Assembly (NCBI GenBank): GCA_949502235.1
Contig: CATBDC010000023.1
Location: forward strand, 1 to 54,203
Reading direction: 5' to 3'
Length of the DNA: 54,203 bases
Source: an uncultured Lachnospiraceae bacterium
GTDB taxonomy: Bacteria; Bacillota; Clostridia; Lachnospirales; Lachnospiraceae
Positions within the stretch are counted from its first letter, which is position 1. Every line of letters starts with the position of its first letter. The translations under genes were made by a program, and so were the position numbers. Shown piece by piece: positions 46,696 to 54,203 of the stretch. The notes under the pieces are model-generated. The model saw nothing but the letters and a program-made list of their open reading frames with translations. It did not search any database and was not told where the DNA came from.

Positions 46696-48204
46696 TTGGG
46701 AAAGGCAACAGGATTCATGGATTATAAAAGACAGGATAAGGAGGCACAAGATCCTCAAAAACGAATTTCGCATTTTCAGGAATTTCATACGCCGCTTTCC
46801 AGGGAGGAGCAAGAGCGCCAGGGCGCCAGATGTATGTCCTGCGGCGTTCCGTTCTGCCAGGCAGGCCAGATGATTATGGGTATGGCAAGCGGATGCCCGC
46901 TCCACAATCTGGTGCCGGAGTGGAATGATCTTATTTATCACGGTAATTGGGAGGAGGCATACTACCGGTTAAAGAAGACAAATAATTTTCCGGAGTTTAC
47001 CGCACGTGTATGTCCGGCGCTGTGCGAGGCGGCATGTACCTGCAGCCTCCACGGAGATGCTGTGACAACTAAGGCAAATGAGTATGGGATTATAGAAAAT
47101 GCCTATGAGAAGGGCTATGCCGCCGCAAAGCCGGTGAAGGTGCGTACAGGAAAAAAGGCGGCGGTTGTAGGTTCAGGCCCTTCCGGGCTTGCTGCGGCAG
47201 ATGTGTTAAACCGCAGGGGGCATTTGGTGACCGTGTTTGAGCGTGAGGATAAGCCCGGCGGGCTTTTGCGCTATGGAATTCCTAATATGAAGCTTGAAAA
47301 GCAGATTATTGACAGGAAGATATCTATTATGGAGGAGGAAGGAATTACCTTTGTTACCGGGTGCAACGTAGGAAAGGACAGAAAGGCTTCTTCCTTATTA
47401 AAAGAGTTTGACTGTGTGATTCTCTGCTGCGGCGCATCGAATCCAAGAGATATTAAGGTGCCTGGCAGAGAAGCAGAAGGGATTTATTTTGCCGTAGATT
47501 TCCTTAAATCTACAACGAAGGCTCTCTGGCAGCACCAGATGGAGCTTAAGGAAGGAAGCTTTATAAGCGCAAAGGGAAAGCATGTGATGGTAATCGGAGG
47601 GGGCGATACGGGAAATGACTGTGTGGGAACTGCCATTCGTCACGGGGCAAAATCAGTACTGCAGGTAGAAATGATGCCAGAATTACCAAAAAAGCGGGCG
47701 GAGAATAACCCGTGGCCGGAGTGGCCGAAGGTATTAAAGACAGACTATGGTCAGGAGGAGGCAAAAGCTGTTTTCGGCCGGGATCCCCGCGTGTATGAAA
47801 CAACAGTAAAGGAATTCATAAAGGATAAAAACGGGCGGATATGCAAAGCAGTGCTGGTGAAGCTTACGCCGAAAAAAGATGAAAAAACAGGGCGCATGAT
47901 TATGGCAGAGGAGGCAGGGAGTGAATATACTGTTCAGACGGATCTTGTTCTGATAGCGGCAGGCTTTCTTGGGAGCGAGGCTTATGTTACAAAGGCGTTT
48001 GGAGTAGGTGTAAATGAAAGATCTAATGTTGCCACAGAGGAGGGAGGATATATGACAAGTGTAAAGAGGGTATTTACTGCCGGGGACATGCACAGAGGGC
48101 AGTCTCTTGTTGTATGGGCAATCCGTGAAGGACGGGAGGCGGCCCGCGAAGTGGATATGAGCCTGATGGGCTATACGAATCTTAACAGCTACTGTGAACA
48201 GTAA
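46696..48204 (+). CDS. gltD: Glutamate synthase small subunit
   Basis: A 502-residue NADPH-dependent subunit that passes electrons to GltB. It has two cysteine clusters for 4Fe-4S centres (CMSCGVPFCQ and CPALCEAACTC), a FAD motif (VVGSGPSGLAAA) and an NADPH motif (VIGGGDTGNDCVG). The likely start is TTG 46696: it gives MGKATGFMDYKR, the usual opening, and has GGAGG eight bases upstream. An earlier GTG at 46687 lies within the ribosome site. The last four codons and stop (YCEQ-TAA) lie inside a palindromic repeat. Confidence 0.93.
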   Translation: MGKATGFMDYKRQDKEAQDPQKRISHFQEFHTPLSREEQERQGARCMSCGVPFCQAGQMIMGMASGCPLHNLVPEWNDLIYHGNWEEAYYRLKKTNNFPEFTARVCPALCEAACTCSLHGDAVTTKANEYGIIENAYEKGYAAAKPVKVRTGKKAAVVGSGPSGLAAADVLNRRGHLVTVFEREDKPGGLLRYGIPNMKLEKQIIDRKISIMEEEGITFVTGCNVGKDRKASSLLKEFDCVILCCGASNPRDIKVPGREAEGIYFAVDFLKSTTKALWQHQMELKEGSFISAKGKHVMVIGGGDTGNDCVGTAIRHGAKSVLQVEMMPELPKKRAENNPWPEWPKVLKTDYGQEEAKAVFGRDPRVYETTVKEFIKDKNGRICKAVLVKLTPKKDEKTGRMIMAEEAGSEYTVQTDLVLIAAGFLGSEAYVTKAFGVGVNERSNVATEEGGYMTSVKRVFTAGDMHRGQSLVVWAIREGREAAREVDMSLMGYTNLNSYCEQ

Positions 48205-48205
48205 C
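48189..48205. repeat. Palindromic repeat unit overlapping gltD stop
   Basis: CTACTGTGAACAGTAAC is a short member of the GTTACTG/CAGTAAC family. It encodes the C-terminal YCEQ and the stop codon of gltD. Confidence 0.6.
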
Positions 48206-48257
48206 AAACAGTAAATATAAAAGTAAATATAAAATGTTACAAAAATGTTAAAATATG

Positions 48258-48286
48258 TTGCAAAAATATGCCTGCTCATGTATAAT
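48258..48286 (+). promoter_or_regulatory. Promoter of first NlpC/P60 gene
   Basis: TTGCAA (48258-48263), 17 bases, TATAAT (48281-48286), with TG just before the -10 box. It leaves a leader of about 80 bases. Confidence 0.7.
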
Positions 48287-48373
48287 CAATCTAGATGTGG
48301 GGTATAGAAGGGGTAACTATGTCATAATCTAGCTGGATATGACGAAAAATAGTTAATAGAAGGAAGATTAGAT

Positions 48374-49438
48374 ATGAAGAAATTTGGCAGAATTGTATTT
48401 GCCGCTGCACTTGCAGGTACAATGATGGTAACCCCGGTTATGGCAGCACCAGAGGTTGGTGAGCTTGAGCAGGAAAAACAGGCGGCACAGGAAAGTGTGG
48501 ATGCCCTAAAAGCCCAGCTTACGGAAACAATAGGAAAAATCAGCCAGCTTGAGAAGAATCTGGTTGACAAGGGAAAAGAAGTAATTCAGGCAAAGGAGGA
48601 TCTGGCCCAGGCCGAAGAGACAGAAAAAAAGCAGTATGATGATATGAAGCTCCGTATCCGCTTCCTGTATGAGCAGGGGGATAGAAGCCTTTTGGAAGCT
48701 ATTATGACTGCAGAGAGCTTTACGGATCTTGTAAATAAGGCAGAATACATACAAAATGTTCATAGCTACGACAGGCAGAAATTAGAAGATTATATTGAAG
48801 CGAGACAGAATGTTTATGTACTTAAAACTGCCCTTGAGGAAGAGCAGAAGAGTATGGAGGCCATGAAGGCGGATTTTGAGGCAGAGGAAAATCACCTGAA
48901 TGAGATGATTGCATCAAAACAGGCAGAGGTAGAAAATATCGGAGAACTTCTTAAGGAAGCGCTTGCAGAGGTGACAAGGCAGCAGGCGGGCGGTACTCCC
49001 GGCGGAGCGCAGGGAAATGGCGGCGGTGCTTCGGAGGAGGGAGCAGCAGGCGGCGGCACGGCAGGCGGCGGTTTTACGAATCCGGTTTACAGCGGTACAG
49101 GTGACACCTCACTTGCCCAGATGATTGTCAATGCGGCATATAATCAGCTCGGAGTTCCGTATGTCTGGGGTGGAGCCAGTCCATCGGGCTTTGACTGTTC
49201 CGGTCTGGTTATGTACTGCCACAGTGCGGCAGGCGTCTCACTAGATCATTATTCGGAATCACAGGGGGCCGGCGGAGCTGTAAGTGACCCGCAGCCGGGC
49301 GATGTCGTGTATTATCCGGGACACGTAGGTATTTATATCGGAAACGGCCAGATGATTCATGCACCGCAGGAAAATGATGTGGTAAAGATATCGAATGTTT
49401 ATGATGTCGGCACACCGACCTTTGTGCGTTATTGGTAA
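48374..49438 (+). CDS. Secreted NlpC/P60 peptidoglycan hydrolase 1
   Basis: A 354-residue exported protein. A signal peptide (residues 1-24, ending VMAAP) is followed by a long coiled coil (about 28-200, rich in E, K, Q), a Gly/Ala-rich linker (205-240), and a C-terminal NlpC/P60 domain with catalytic Cys in FDCSGLV and His in PGHVGIYIG and MIHAP. It resembles PcsB/CwlO-type enzymes that cleave peptide stems during growth or division and are activated by FtsEX; that partnership is inferred from the layout. A close paralogue follows. Confidence 0.9.
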   Translation: MKKFGRIVFAAALAGTMMVTPVMAAPEVGELEQEKQAAQESVDALKAQLTETIGKISQLEKNLVDKGKEVIQAKEDLAQAEETEKKQYDDMKLRIRFLYEQGDRSLLEAIMTAESFTDLVNKAEYIQNVHSYDRQKLEDYIEARQNVYVLKTALEEEQKSMEAMKADFEAEENHLNEMIASKQAEVENIGELLKEALAEVTRQQAGGTPGGAQGNGGGASEEGAAGGGTAGGGFTNPVYSGTGDTSLAQMIVNAAYNQLGVPYVWGGASPSGFDCSGLVMYCHSAAGVSLDHYSESQGAGGAVSDPQPGDVVYYPGHVGIYIGNGQMIHAPQENDVVKISNVYDVGTPTFVRYW

Positions 49439-49463
49439 AAATATGGTAATTTGAAAAAAAACA

Positions 49464-49492
49464 TTGAAATCAATCGAAAGTTGTAGTATCCT
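49464..49492 (+). promoter_or_regulatory. Promoter of second NlpC/P60 gene
   Basis: TTGAAA (49464-49469), 17 bases, TATCCT (49487-49492), giving a leader of about 85 bases. Both paralogues thus have separate promoters. Confidence 0.55.
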
Positions 49493-49586
49493 AGTTATGC
49501 ACGTGGGAGTAAGGCTGCATAGTTTTGAGGGAGAAGTATCATGTAGCTTTTGACTGATGAATAATTAAGTAAGGATGGGTGAGATT

Positions 49587-50675
49587 ATGAAGAGACGACT
49601 GGTAAGAGCGCTCATTGCATCTGTTGTGATGAGTTCTTTGATGATAACGACTGTTTCGGCAACGCCGTCAGTAGACGAGCTGAAGGATAAGAAGGCGGCT
49701 GCAGAGAATGAGGTCAGTGATCTGCAGACAAAGCTTAACACTCTTATGACGAAGATGAACGAGCTTCAGAACCAGCTTATTTCTACTGGTGAGAAGCTGA
49801 TTCAGGCGGAAGAAGATCTGGCTGTGGCAGAGGAAAAGAAGCAGAATCAGTATGAGGACATGAAGCTCCGTATTAAATACATGTACGAGGAAGGCAATGG
49901 TTCTGCCCTTGAGAAGGTTGCGTCATCAGGGAGTATAACTGAGCTGCTGAATCAGGTTGAATATGCCCAGAAGGTGCATACATATGACAGGAACATGCTT
50001 CATGAATATGAAGATACTGTGCAGGAGGTAGAAGATATCAAGACGGGTCTTGAAGAAAAGAAGACAGAGCTTGAAAGCCTTCAGGTAGAGTATGAAGCAC
50101 AGTCACAGGAGCTGAATACAACAATTGAAGAAAAAAGTGATGAGATAGAGAATCTTGATGGAATGATTCAGGAGGCTGTGGCAGCTGCGTTAGAGGCAGA
50201 GCGCAAGCGCCAGGAAGAGGAGCAGCGCAGGCAGGAGGAAGCGGCAGCACAGCAGCAACAGCAGAATCAGAACCAGAATACAGTAACTCCGTCTAATCCA
50301 TCATATTCCGGCGGAGGCGGCGGAAATGACAGTTATGTAGAACCTCCGTATAGTGCAGTTACGGGAAACGCTGTTGTTGACCGTGCATGGGGTTGTATCG
50401 GGCTTCCTTATGTGTGGGGGGCAACAGGACCGGGCTCCTTTGACTGTTCCGGTCTGGTGGGGTATTGTCTGACAGGCGGTTATGGACGTCTCGGTACGAC
50501 ATATACCTTCATGACATGGCCGCAGGTAAGTGATCCGCAGCCGGGTGATGTATGTACGAACTGGGATCATTGCGGTATTTATATCGGAGGCGGTCAGATG
50601 ATTCATGCTCCGCAGCCAGGAGAAAGTGTTAAGGTTGGACCGGTGCAGGGCGGTATGATTTATGTACGTTATTAA
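49587..50675 (+). CDS. Secreted NlpC/P60 peptidoglycan hydrolase 2
   Basis: A 362-residue paralogue with the same layout: signal peptide (to about residue 23, VSATP), coiled coil (26-205), a Gln-rich low-complexity stretch (QRRQEEAAAQQQQQNQNQN), a Gly-rich linker, then the NlpC/P60 domain with Cys in FDCSGLVGYC and His in WDHCGIYIG. The linker is quite different from the first copy, while coiled coil and catalytic domain align well. ATG 49587 follows AAGGATGGG. Confidence 0.9.
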   Translation: MKRRLVRALIASVVMSSLMITTVSATPSVDELKDKKAAAENEVSDLQTKLNTLMTKMNELQNQLISTGEKLIQAEEDLAVAEEKKQNQYEDMKLRIKYMYEEGNGSALEKVASSGSITELLNQVEYAQKVHTYDRNMLHEYEDTVQEVEDIKTGLEEKKTELESLQVEYEAQSQELNTTIEEKSDEIENLDGMIQEAVAAALEAERKRQEEEQRRQEEAAAQQQQQNQNQNTVTPSNPSYSGGGGGNDSYVEPPYSAVTGNAVVDRAWGCIGLPYVWGATGPGSFDCSGLVGYCLTGGYGRLGTTYTFMTWPQVSDPQPGDVCTNWDHCGIYIGGGQMIHAPQPGESVKVGPVQGGMIYVRY

Positions 50676-50697
50676 ATTTTATAGAAAGTAACAAAAA

Positions 50698-50723
50698 AGA
50701 GCTGTATATACAGCTCTTTTTTT
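50698..50723 (+). terminator. Terminator after second NlpC/P60 gene
   Basis: A 20-base perfect palindrome (AGAGCTGTAT then ATACAGCTCT, 50698-50717) followed by a run of eight T. Confidence 0.9.
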
Positions 50724-50734
50724 GCTTATTATTC

Positions 50735-50867
50735 GTTACTGTTTACAGGTCTGCGCATTTACTATGCCAGACCGTAAGAAAGTGATTCAGGAGTGAGCAA
50801 ATCCCATTGCCGAAAGCAATTTTAAATGGATTTGCGAAGGTTACTGTGAACGGGAGTGAACAGTAAC
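50735..50867 (+). repeat. Palindromic repeat family, copy F
   Basis: It begins GTTACTGTTTACAG (50735-50748) and ends with a GTTACTGT...ACAGTAAC hairpin (50840-50867). Between them a GGTCTG...CAGACC hairpin (50747-50772) and an outer stem GCAAATCC (50797-50804) with GGATTTGC (50828-50835) enclose ATTGC-CGAAA-GCAAT (50806-50820). The layout equals copy C although the stem bases differ. It ends 39 bases before the rpsB promoter. Confidence 0.8.
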
Positions 50868-50906
50868 GGGCAGTCCTTTTTTAACAAAATTTTACTCCCA
50901 AAATCC

Positions 50907-50935
50907 TTGTATTTCCTGCGTTTCTATGCTATACT
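50907..50935 (+). promoter_or_regulatory. rpsB-tsf promoter
   Basis: TTGTAT (50907-50912), 17 bases, TATACT (50930-50935) with a TG two bases before the -10 box. Transcription would begin near 50942 and the leader would be about 200 bases, containing repeat copy G. Confidence 0.7.
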
Positions 50936-50972
50936 ATCACCGTTGTGAAAAAACAGCAACAAAAAACACGCA

Positions 50973-51073
50973 TGCCGGATTCCGGCAGGTGCCTAAGTCT
51001 GCAAAAATTCCACTGCCGAAGGCAATTTAAGATGAATTTTTGCATGTTATTGTGAGCAAAGTGAGCAGTAACA
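50973..51073 (+). repeat. Palindromic repeat family, copy G, in rpsB leader
   Basis: Three consecutive structures: TGCCGG-ATT-CCGGCA (50973-50987); an 11-pair stem TGCAAAAATTC (51000-51010) with GAATTTTTGCA (51034-51044) enclosing TGCC-GAA-GGCA (51014-51024); and a terminal GTTATTG...CAGTAAC hairpin (51047-51072). It would be transcribed as part of the rpsB message and could also act in control of ribosomal protein S2; that is inference. Confidence 0.75.
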
Positions 51074-51140
51074 TATATAGACCGGTTTCGGGAGAGAATT
51101 TCAGTGTGCGGAAGACTAAAACCAAATGGAGGAAAGAAAC

Positions 51141-51905
51141 ATGAGTGTTATTTCAATGAAACAGCTTTTGGAAGCAGGTGTTCATTTCGGACATCAGACA
51201 AGAAGATGGAACCCTAAGATGGCTCCCTACATTTACACAGAGAGAAATGGTATCTATATCATTGACCTTCAGAAGTCAGTAGGGAAGGTTGATGAGGCGT
51301 ACAATGCAGTGGCTGATATTGCTGCAGAGGGCGGCACAATTCTTTTTGTAGGGACAAAAAAGCAGGCGCAGGATGCCATTAAGGCAGAGGCAGAGCGCTG
51401 CGGAATGTTCTATGTAAATGAGAGATGGCTCGGCGGCATGCTCACAAACTTTAAGACAATTAAGAGCAGAGTAGCCCGTCTTAAGGAGATTGAAAGGATG
51501 TCCGAGGACGGAACCTTTGACGTATTGCCGAAAAAGGAAGTTATTCAGATTAAGAAGGAATGGGAAAAGCTTGAGAAGAATCTTGGCGGAATTAAAGAGA
51601 TGAAGAGAATCCCGGACGCTATTTTTGTAGTTGATCCTAAGAAGGAAAGAATTTGCGTTCAGGAAGCACATACACTTGGCATCCCGCTTATCGGAATCGC
51701 TGATACAAACTGTGATCCGGAAGAATTAGATTATGTAATTCCGGGAAATGATGATGCAATCCGTGCAGTTAAGTTAATCGTTTCTAAGATGGCTGATGCT
51801 GTTATTGAGGCTAATCAGGGTGCAACAGGCGAAGAGGATGCTTATTATGATGAGGAAGCTGCCGGGGAAGTATATGAGGAAGAGGCAGCAGCTGAGGAGG
51901 AATAG
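51141..51905 (+). CDS. rpsB: 30S ribosomal protein S2
   Basis: A 254-residue ribosomal protein: [22 protein letters not shown] at the start, [13 protein letters not shown] in the middle, and [12 protein letters not shown] near residue 195. The C-terminal tail of about 25 residues is very acidic (EE/YEEE repeats). ATG 51141 follows GGAGGAAAG; an in-frame ATG at 51126 is part of that region. It is paired with tsf three bases later, the usual arrangement. Confidence 0.97.
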   Translation: MSVISMKQLLEAGVHFGHQTRRWNPKMAPYIYTERNGIYIIDLQKSVGKVDEAYNAVADIAAEGGTILFVGTKKQAQDAIKAEAERCGMFYVNERWLGGMLTNFKTIKSRVARLKEIERMSEDGTFDVLPKKEVIQIKKEWEKLEKNLGGIKEMKRIPDAIFVVDPKKERICVQEAHTLGIPLIGIADTNCDPEELDYVIPGNDDAIRAVKLIVSKMADAVIEANQGATGEEDAYYDEEAAGEVYEEEAAAEEE

Positions 51906-51908
51906 AAG

Positions 51909-52844
51909 ATGGCAATTACAGCTGGTATGGTAAAAGAATTAAGAGAGATGACAGGCGCGGGAATGATGGACTGTAAGAAGGCACTGACTGCTACAGACGG
52001 TGATTTCGACAAGGCTGTTGAATTTCTTCGTGAAAAGGGTCTTGCAACTGCCCAGAAGAAAGCAGGACGAATCGCTGCCGAGGGTATTGTCGCAACCACA
52101 ATCAAGGATGGCGGCAAGGTGGCTGCGATTGCAGAGGTTAATGCAGAGACAGACTTTGTTGCTAAAAATGAAGTATTTCAGACATATGTAAAGGAAGTCG
52201 TAGAGCAGGCAGCAGATACAGACGCAGCAGATATTGAGGCATTTAAGGCTGAGGCATGGGCGCTTGATACATCCATGACTGTTCAGGATAAGCTGGCGGC
52301 TATGATCGCAAAGATCGGCGAGAACATGAACATCAGAAGATTTGAAAAGATCGTTTCTGAGGACGGAATCGTTGTGTCTTATATCCATGCAGGCGGAAAA
52401 ATCGGCGTACTTGTTGAGGCAAAGACAGAGGACACCTCTGACGCAGTAAAAGAGGCCCTTAAGAATGTGGCTATGCAGATTGCTGCCCTGAATCCGAAGT
52501 ATGTGTCTACCGATGAGGTTCCGGAGGATTACAAGGAGCATGAGAAGGAGATTCTCATCGCACAGGCTAAAAACGATCCGAAAAATGCAAATAAGCCGGA
52601 GAATATTATCGAGAAGATGATTGCCGGACGTCTTAACAAGGAGTTAAAGGAAGTATGCCTGTTAGAGCAGGAGTATGTTAAGGCAGAGAATAAAGAGTCT
52701 GTAGCAAAATATCTTGAGATGGTTTCTAAGGAAATCGGTTCTAAGGTAGAGCTTAAGAGATTTGTACGCTTCGAGACAGGCGAGGGCCTTGAGAAGAAGA
52801 ATGAGGACTTTGCGGCTGAGGTTGCGGCGCAGATGAATAAGTAG
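51909..52844 (+). CDS. tsf: Elongation factor Ts
   Basis: A 311-residue nucleotide-exchange factor for EF-Tu. It has the N-terminal UBA-like domain with TGAGMMDCKKAL, the TDFVAKNE core motif in subdomain N, and a C-terminal part with the helical insert typical of the Firmicutes form. GAGGAGG before the stop of rpsB serves as its ribosome site. A terminator follows. Confidence 0.97.
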   Translation: MAITAGMVKELREMTGAGMMDCKKALTATDGDFDKAVEFLREKGLATAQKKAGRIAAEGIVATTIKDGGKVAAIAEVNAETDFVAKNEVFQTYVKEVVEQAADTDAADIEAFKAEAWALDTSMTVQDKLAAMIAKIGENMNIRRFEKIVSEDGIVVSYIHAGGKIGVLVEAKTEDTSDAVKEALKNVAMQIAALNPKYVSTDEVPEDYKEHEKEILIAQAKNDPKNANKPENIIEKMIAGRLNKELKEVCLLEQEYVKAENKESVAKYLEMVSKEIGSKVELKRFVRFETGEGLEKKNEDFAAEVAAQMNK

Positions 52845-52882
52845 AAATTTGTCGAAATCAGGTGAAAATAGATAAGAATGAG

Positions 52883-52926
52883 AACCCTTGTAGATGGCGT
52901 GAGAATGCCATTTGCAGGGGTTTTTT
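52883..52926 (+). terminator. Terminator after tsf
   Basis: A long stem, 52883-52898 with 52907-52922 (two or three mismatches), followed by TTTTTT. It ends the rpsB-tsf transcript. Confidence 0.88.
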
Positions 52927-53338
52927 ATTTATGGAAGGGGATATTTTTGGACATAAATCGTTATAGAGTGAATATAATAACAGTAGTTTTAATGGATATA
53001 ATAGTGAGATTGGGATATCCATTTAAACAAAATGCTCATTATACAGTAGGAGAAAGTAACAGAGTAAAAAATTTACAAAAAGTAAACCATGATTTATACA
53101 TAAGCCAAAGGGATTTTAAGATAGAGGTCAAATAAAAATCAATTATAATATGGCGCATAAGGAACAGTTTGTTACTCCCATATCCACGAAATATAATGGA
53201 ATGTATAGATGTATGTTTATTGGTAATGAAGATGATAAATTTCATTTTGCGTTGTATTATTGAAAATGAAAAATTTAGGATATTCATTATAACTATGGTG
53301 TACTATGTGTAAATAGGGAATTAGGGCCTTGGAATAGG
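52927..53338. other. A/T-rich gap without a clear gene
   Basis: A 412-base stretch. An open frame on the plus strand to 53135 starts within the terminator and has no family signature. A frame of 37 codons at 53150-53263 (beginning MAHKEQFVTPIS) has a short, protein-like composition but no ribosome site; it may be the end of a decayed gene. I see no RNA gene or repeat. Confidence 0.4.
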
Positions 53339-53367
53339 TTGAATTCGTCCTATAAATGGGATATAAT
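53339..53367 (+). promoter_or_regulatory. Promoter of phd-doc
   Basis: TTGAAT (53339-53344), 17 bases, TATAAT (53362-53367), 24 bases before the antitoxin start. Antitoxins of this family usually bind their own promoter. Confidence 0.7.
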
Positions 53368-53390
53368 AGAACTATCAGGAGGAATGAACG

Positions 53391-53633
53391 ATGACAATAA
53401 ACACAAATACAATGGTTTCTATTACGGAAGCAAATCAGAATTTTTCAAAAGTGGCAAGATTAGTGGATGAACATGGAACAGCTGTTATATTAAAAAATAA
53501 TGTACCAAGATATCTTGTCATAGATTTCAGTAAAGTAGAACGTGATGCTGTTGCATCAAATGAAGATGTGTTGAGTATATCCCAGAGATTGATTGAGAAA
53601 AATAAGGAATCTTATGAGGTGCTTGCAAAATGA
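53391..53633 (+). CDS. Phd/YefM-family antitoxin
   Basis: An 80-residue antitoxin. The N-terminal DNA-binding part has VSITEANQNFSKVARLVDEHGTAVILKNNVPRYLVI, the family pattern. The C-terminal 25 residues would wrap the toxin. AGGAGG sits eight bases before the ATG. The gene overlaps the toxin by four bases, so the two are made together. Confidence 0.88.
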   Translation: MTINTNTMVSITEANQNFSKVARLVDEHGTAVILKNNVPRYLVIDFSKVERDAVASNEDVLSISQRLIEKNKESYEVLAK

Positions 53634-54007
53634 TAAAGCTGACAAAAGAACAGATTCTATTACTTCATACTCAGTTAATAGAGACTACCGGAGGAAGTGA
53701 TGGGATTAGGGATATAGGTCTGCTTGAATCTGCATTAGAAAGTCCTTTCCAATCTTATGGTGGAGGAGAATTATATCCAAGCATACAGGCAAAGGCGGCG
53801 AGACTTTGTTATGGGCTGGTTAAAAATCATGCAATGATAGATGGCAATAAAAGACTGGGGTGCCATGTTATGTTAGTCTTTTTGGCGTTAAATGGTTATG
53901 AGATGAAATATGCGCAGAAGGAACTATCAGACTTAATATTAGATGTAGCAGCGGACAGAAAGCAATACGAAGATAGTTTACATTGGTTGTTGGTGCATCA
54001 GATGTAA
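53630..54007 (+). CDS. doc: Doc-family (Fic/Doc) toxin
   Basis: A 125-residue toxin that by family inactivates EF-Tu by phosphorylation. The active motif is HAMIDGNKRLG, fitting HxFxDANKR with Ala and Met at two positions; His, Asp, Asn and Lys-Arg are kept. The opening LLHTQLIETTGGSDGIRDIGLLESAL is typical. Length is normal, so it is probably active and held by the antitoxin. Confidence 0.88.
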   Translation: MIKLTKEQILLLHTQLIETTGGSDGIRDIGLLESALESPFQSYGGGELYPSIQAKAARLCYGLVKNHAMIDGNKRLGCHVMLVFLALNGYEMKYAQKELSDLILDVAADRKQYEDSLHWLLVHQM

Positions 54008-54161
54008 GTCAGAAGATTTGGAATTTCTCCAGATAAGAGCTATAAAACAAAATAATGGATAAGGGTATGTTGAAGTTTATAAATTTGGGGGATACGGTTG
54101 AAAAGCTGCTGTCTTGGAACAGTCAAGAATCACTGCAAAGCCAGTAAAATGAGGGCACTGA

Positions 54162-54195
54162 AAAACTCCCACTTTTTTTGTTGGGAGTTTTCTTA
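54162..54195 (+). terminator. Terminator at window end
   Basis: Stem AAAACTCCCA (54162-54171) with TGGGAGTTTT (54182-54191) around a T-rich loop. The 154 bases between doc and this stem hold only an unrecognised frame of 30 codons (54055-54147). Confidence 0.7.
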
Positions 54196-54203
54196 TTCCT
54201 ATA

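Noticed and set aside
52850-52856. TGTCGAA 0A-like box after tsf
   Set aside because: It lies in the 3' untranslated region before a terminator, and seven-base matches are expected several times by chance in this window.
52878-53135. Open frame of 85 codons after tsf
   Set aside because: It starts inside the tsf terminator, has no ribosome site and no recognisable motif.
1-54203. CRISPR arrays, tRNA or rRNA genes
   Set aside because: No regularly spaced identical repeats with unique spacers and no tRNA- or rRNA-like stretches were seen on reading both strands.

Overview
The window looks like a chromosome segment from a gut Firmicute of the family Lachnospiraceae. The basis is gene content and style: AGGAGG-type ribosome sites, TTGACA/TATAAT promoters, a LexA box of the Gram-positive type, a Spo0A-type DNA-binding protein, LrgAB, cdaA-cdaR, and a mannan-oligosaccharide operon whose gene set closely resembles the one known from Roseburia. 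The species cannot be read from the sequence.

Positions 1-20150 are an accessory region. After a DUF4143-type ATPase and a truncated DUF5131-like gene comes a beta-mannan oligosaccharide utilisation locus. It holds two LacI regulators, a CUT1 ABC importer, two GH130 phosphorylases, a 2-epimerase, CE2 and CE17 acetyl esterases, a YesL protein with a membrane partner, a phosphohexomutase, a GH1 glycosidase, and a mannose-6-phosphate isomerase fused to a ROK kinase. Together these would import acetylated (gluco)manno-oligosaccharides, deacetylate them, phosphorolyse them to mannose-1-phosphate and feed glycolysis. No secreted endo-mannanase is present. Two single-base lesions break the locus: a frameshift in the substrate-binding lipoprotein and an in-frame TAG between the isomerase and the kinase. 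A 25-base near-identical direct repeat at 40-64 and 19789-19813, the second copy directly before a tyrosine-recombinase remnant, suggests that the whole locus is a mobilised island.

Positions 20200-33400 are a core block on the plus strand: uvrB-uvrA under a LexA box, mreB, recD2, comF, two membrane proteins, cdaA-cdaR (c-di-AMP synthesis and its regulator) and an HPr protein. From 33400 to 36410 the strand switches to a stand-alone Spo0A effector-domain protein, an XRE regulator, a YjfB protein and lrgAB, with a YgjP-type metallopeptidase on the plus strand between them. From 36758 onward come yjbQ, a GH13 enzyme, a dihydrouridine synthase, a ProX-type deacylase, a CPBP protease, gltB-gltD, two paralogous NlpC/P60 cell-wall hydrolases, rpsB-tsf and a Phd-Doc toxin-antitoxin pair.

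The most unusual content lies between genes at 34-51 kb. One family of palindromic repeats (ends GTTACTG/CAGTAAC) keeps the same multi-hairpin layout in several copies while the stem sequences change in a complementary way; copies sit in the rpsB and gltB leaders and one supplies the gltD stop codon. A second, 515-base near-perfect inverted repeat at 41505-42019 carries matching short reading frames on both strands, and a 40-base derivative of it lies at 35306-35345.
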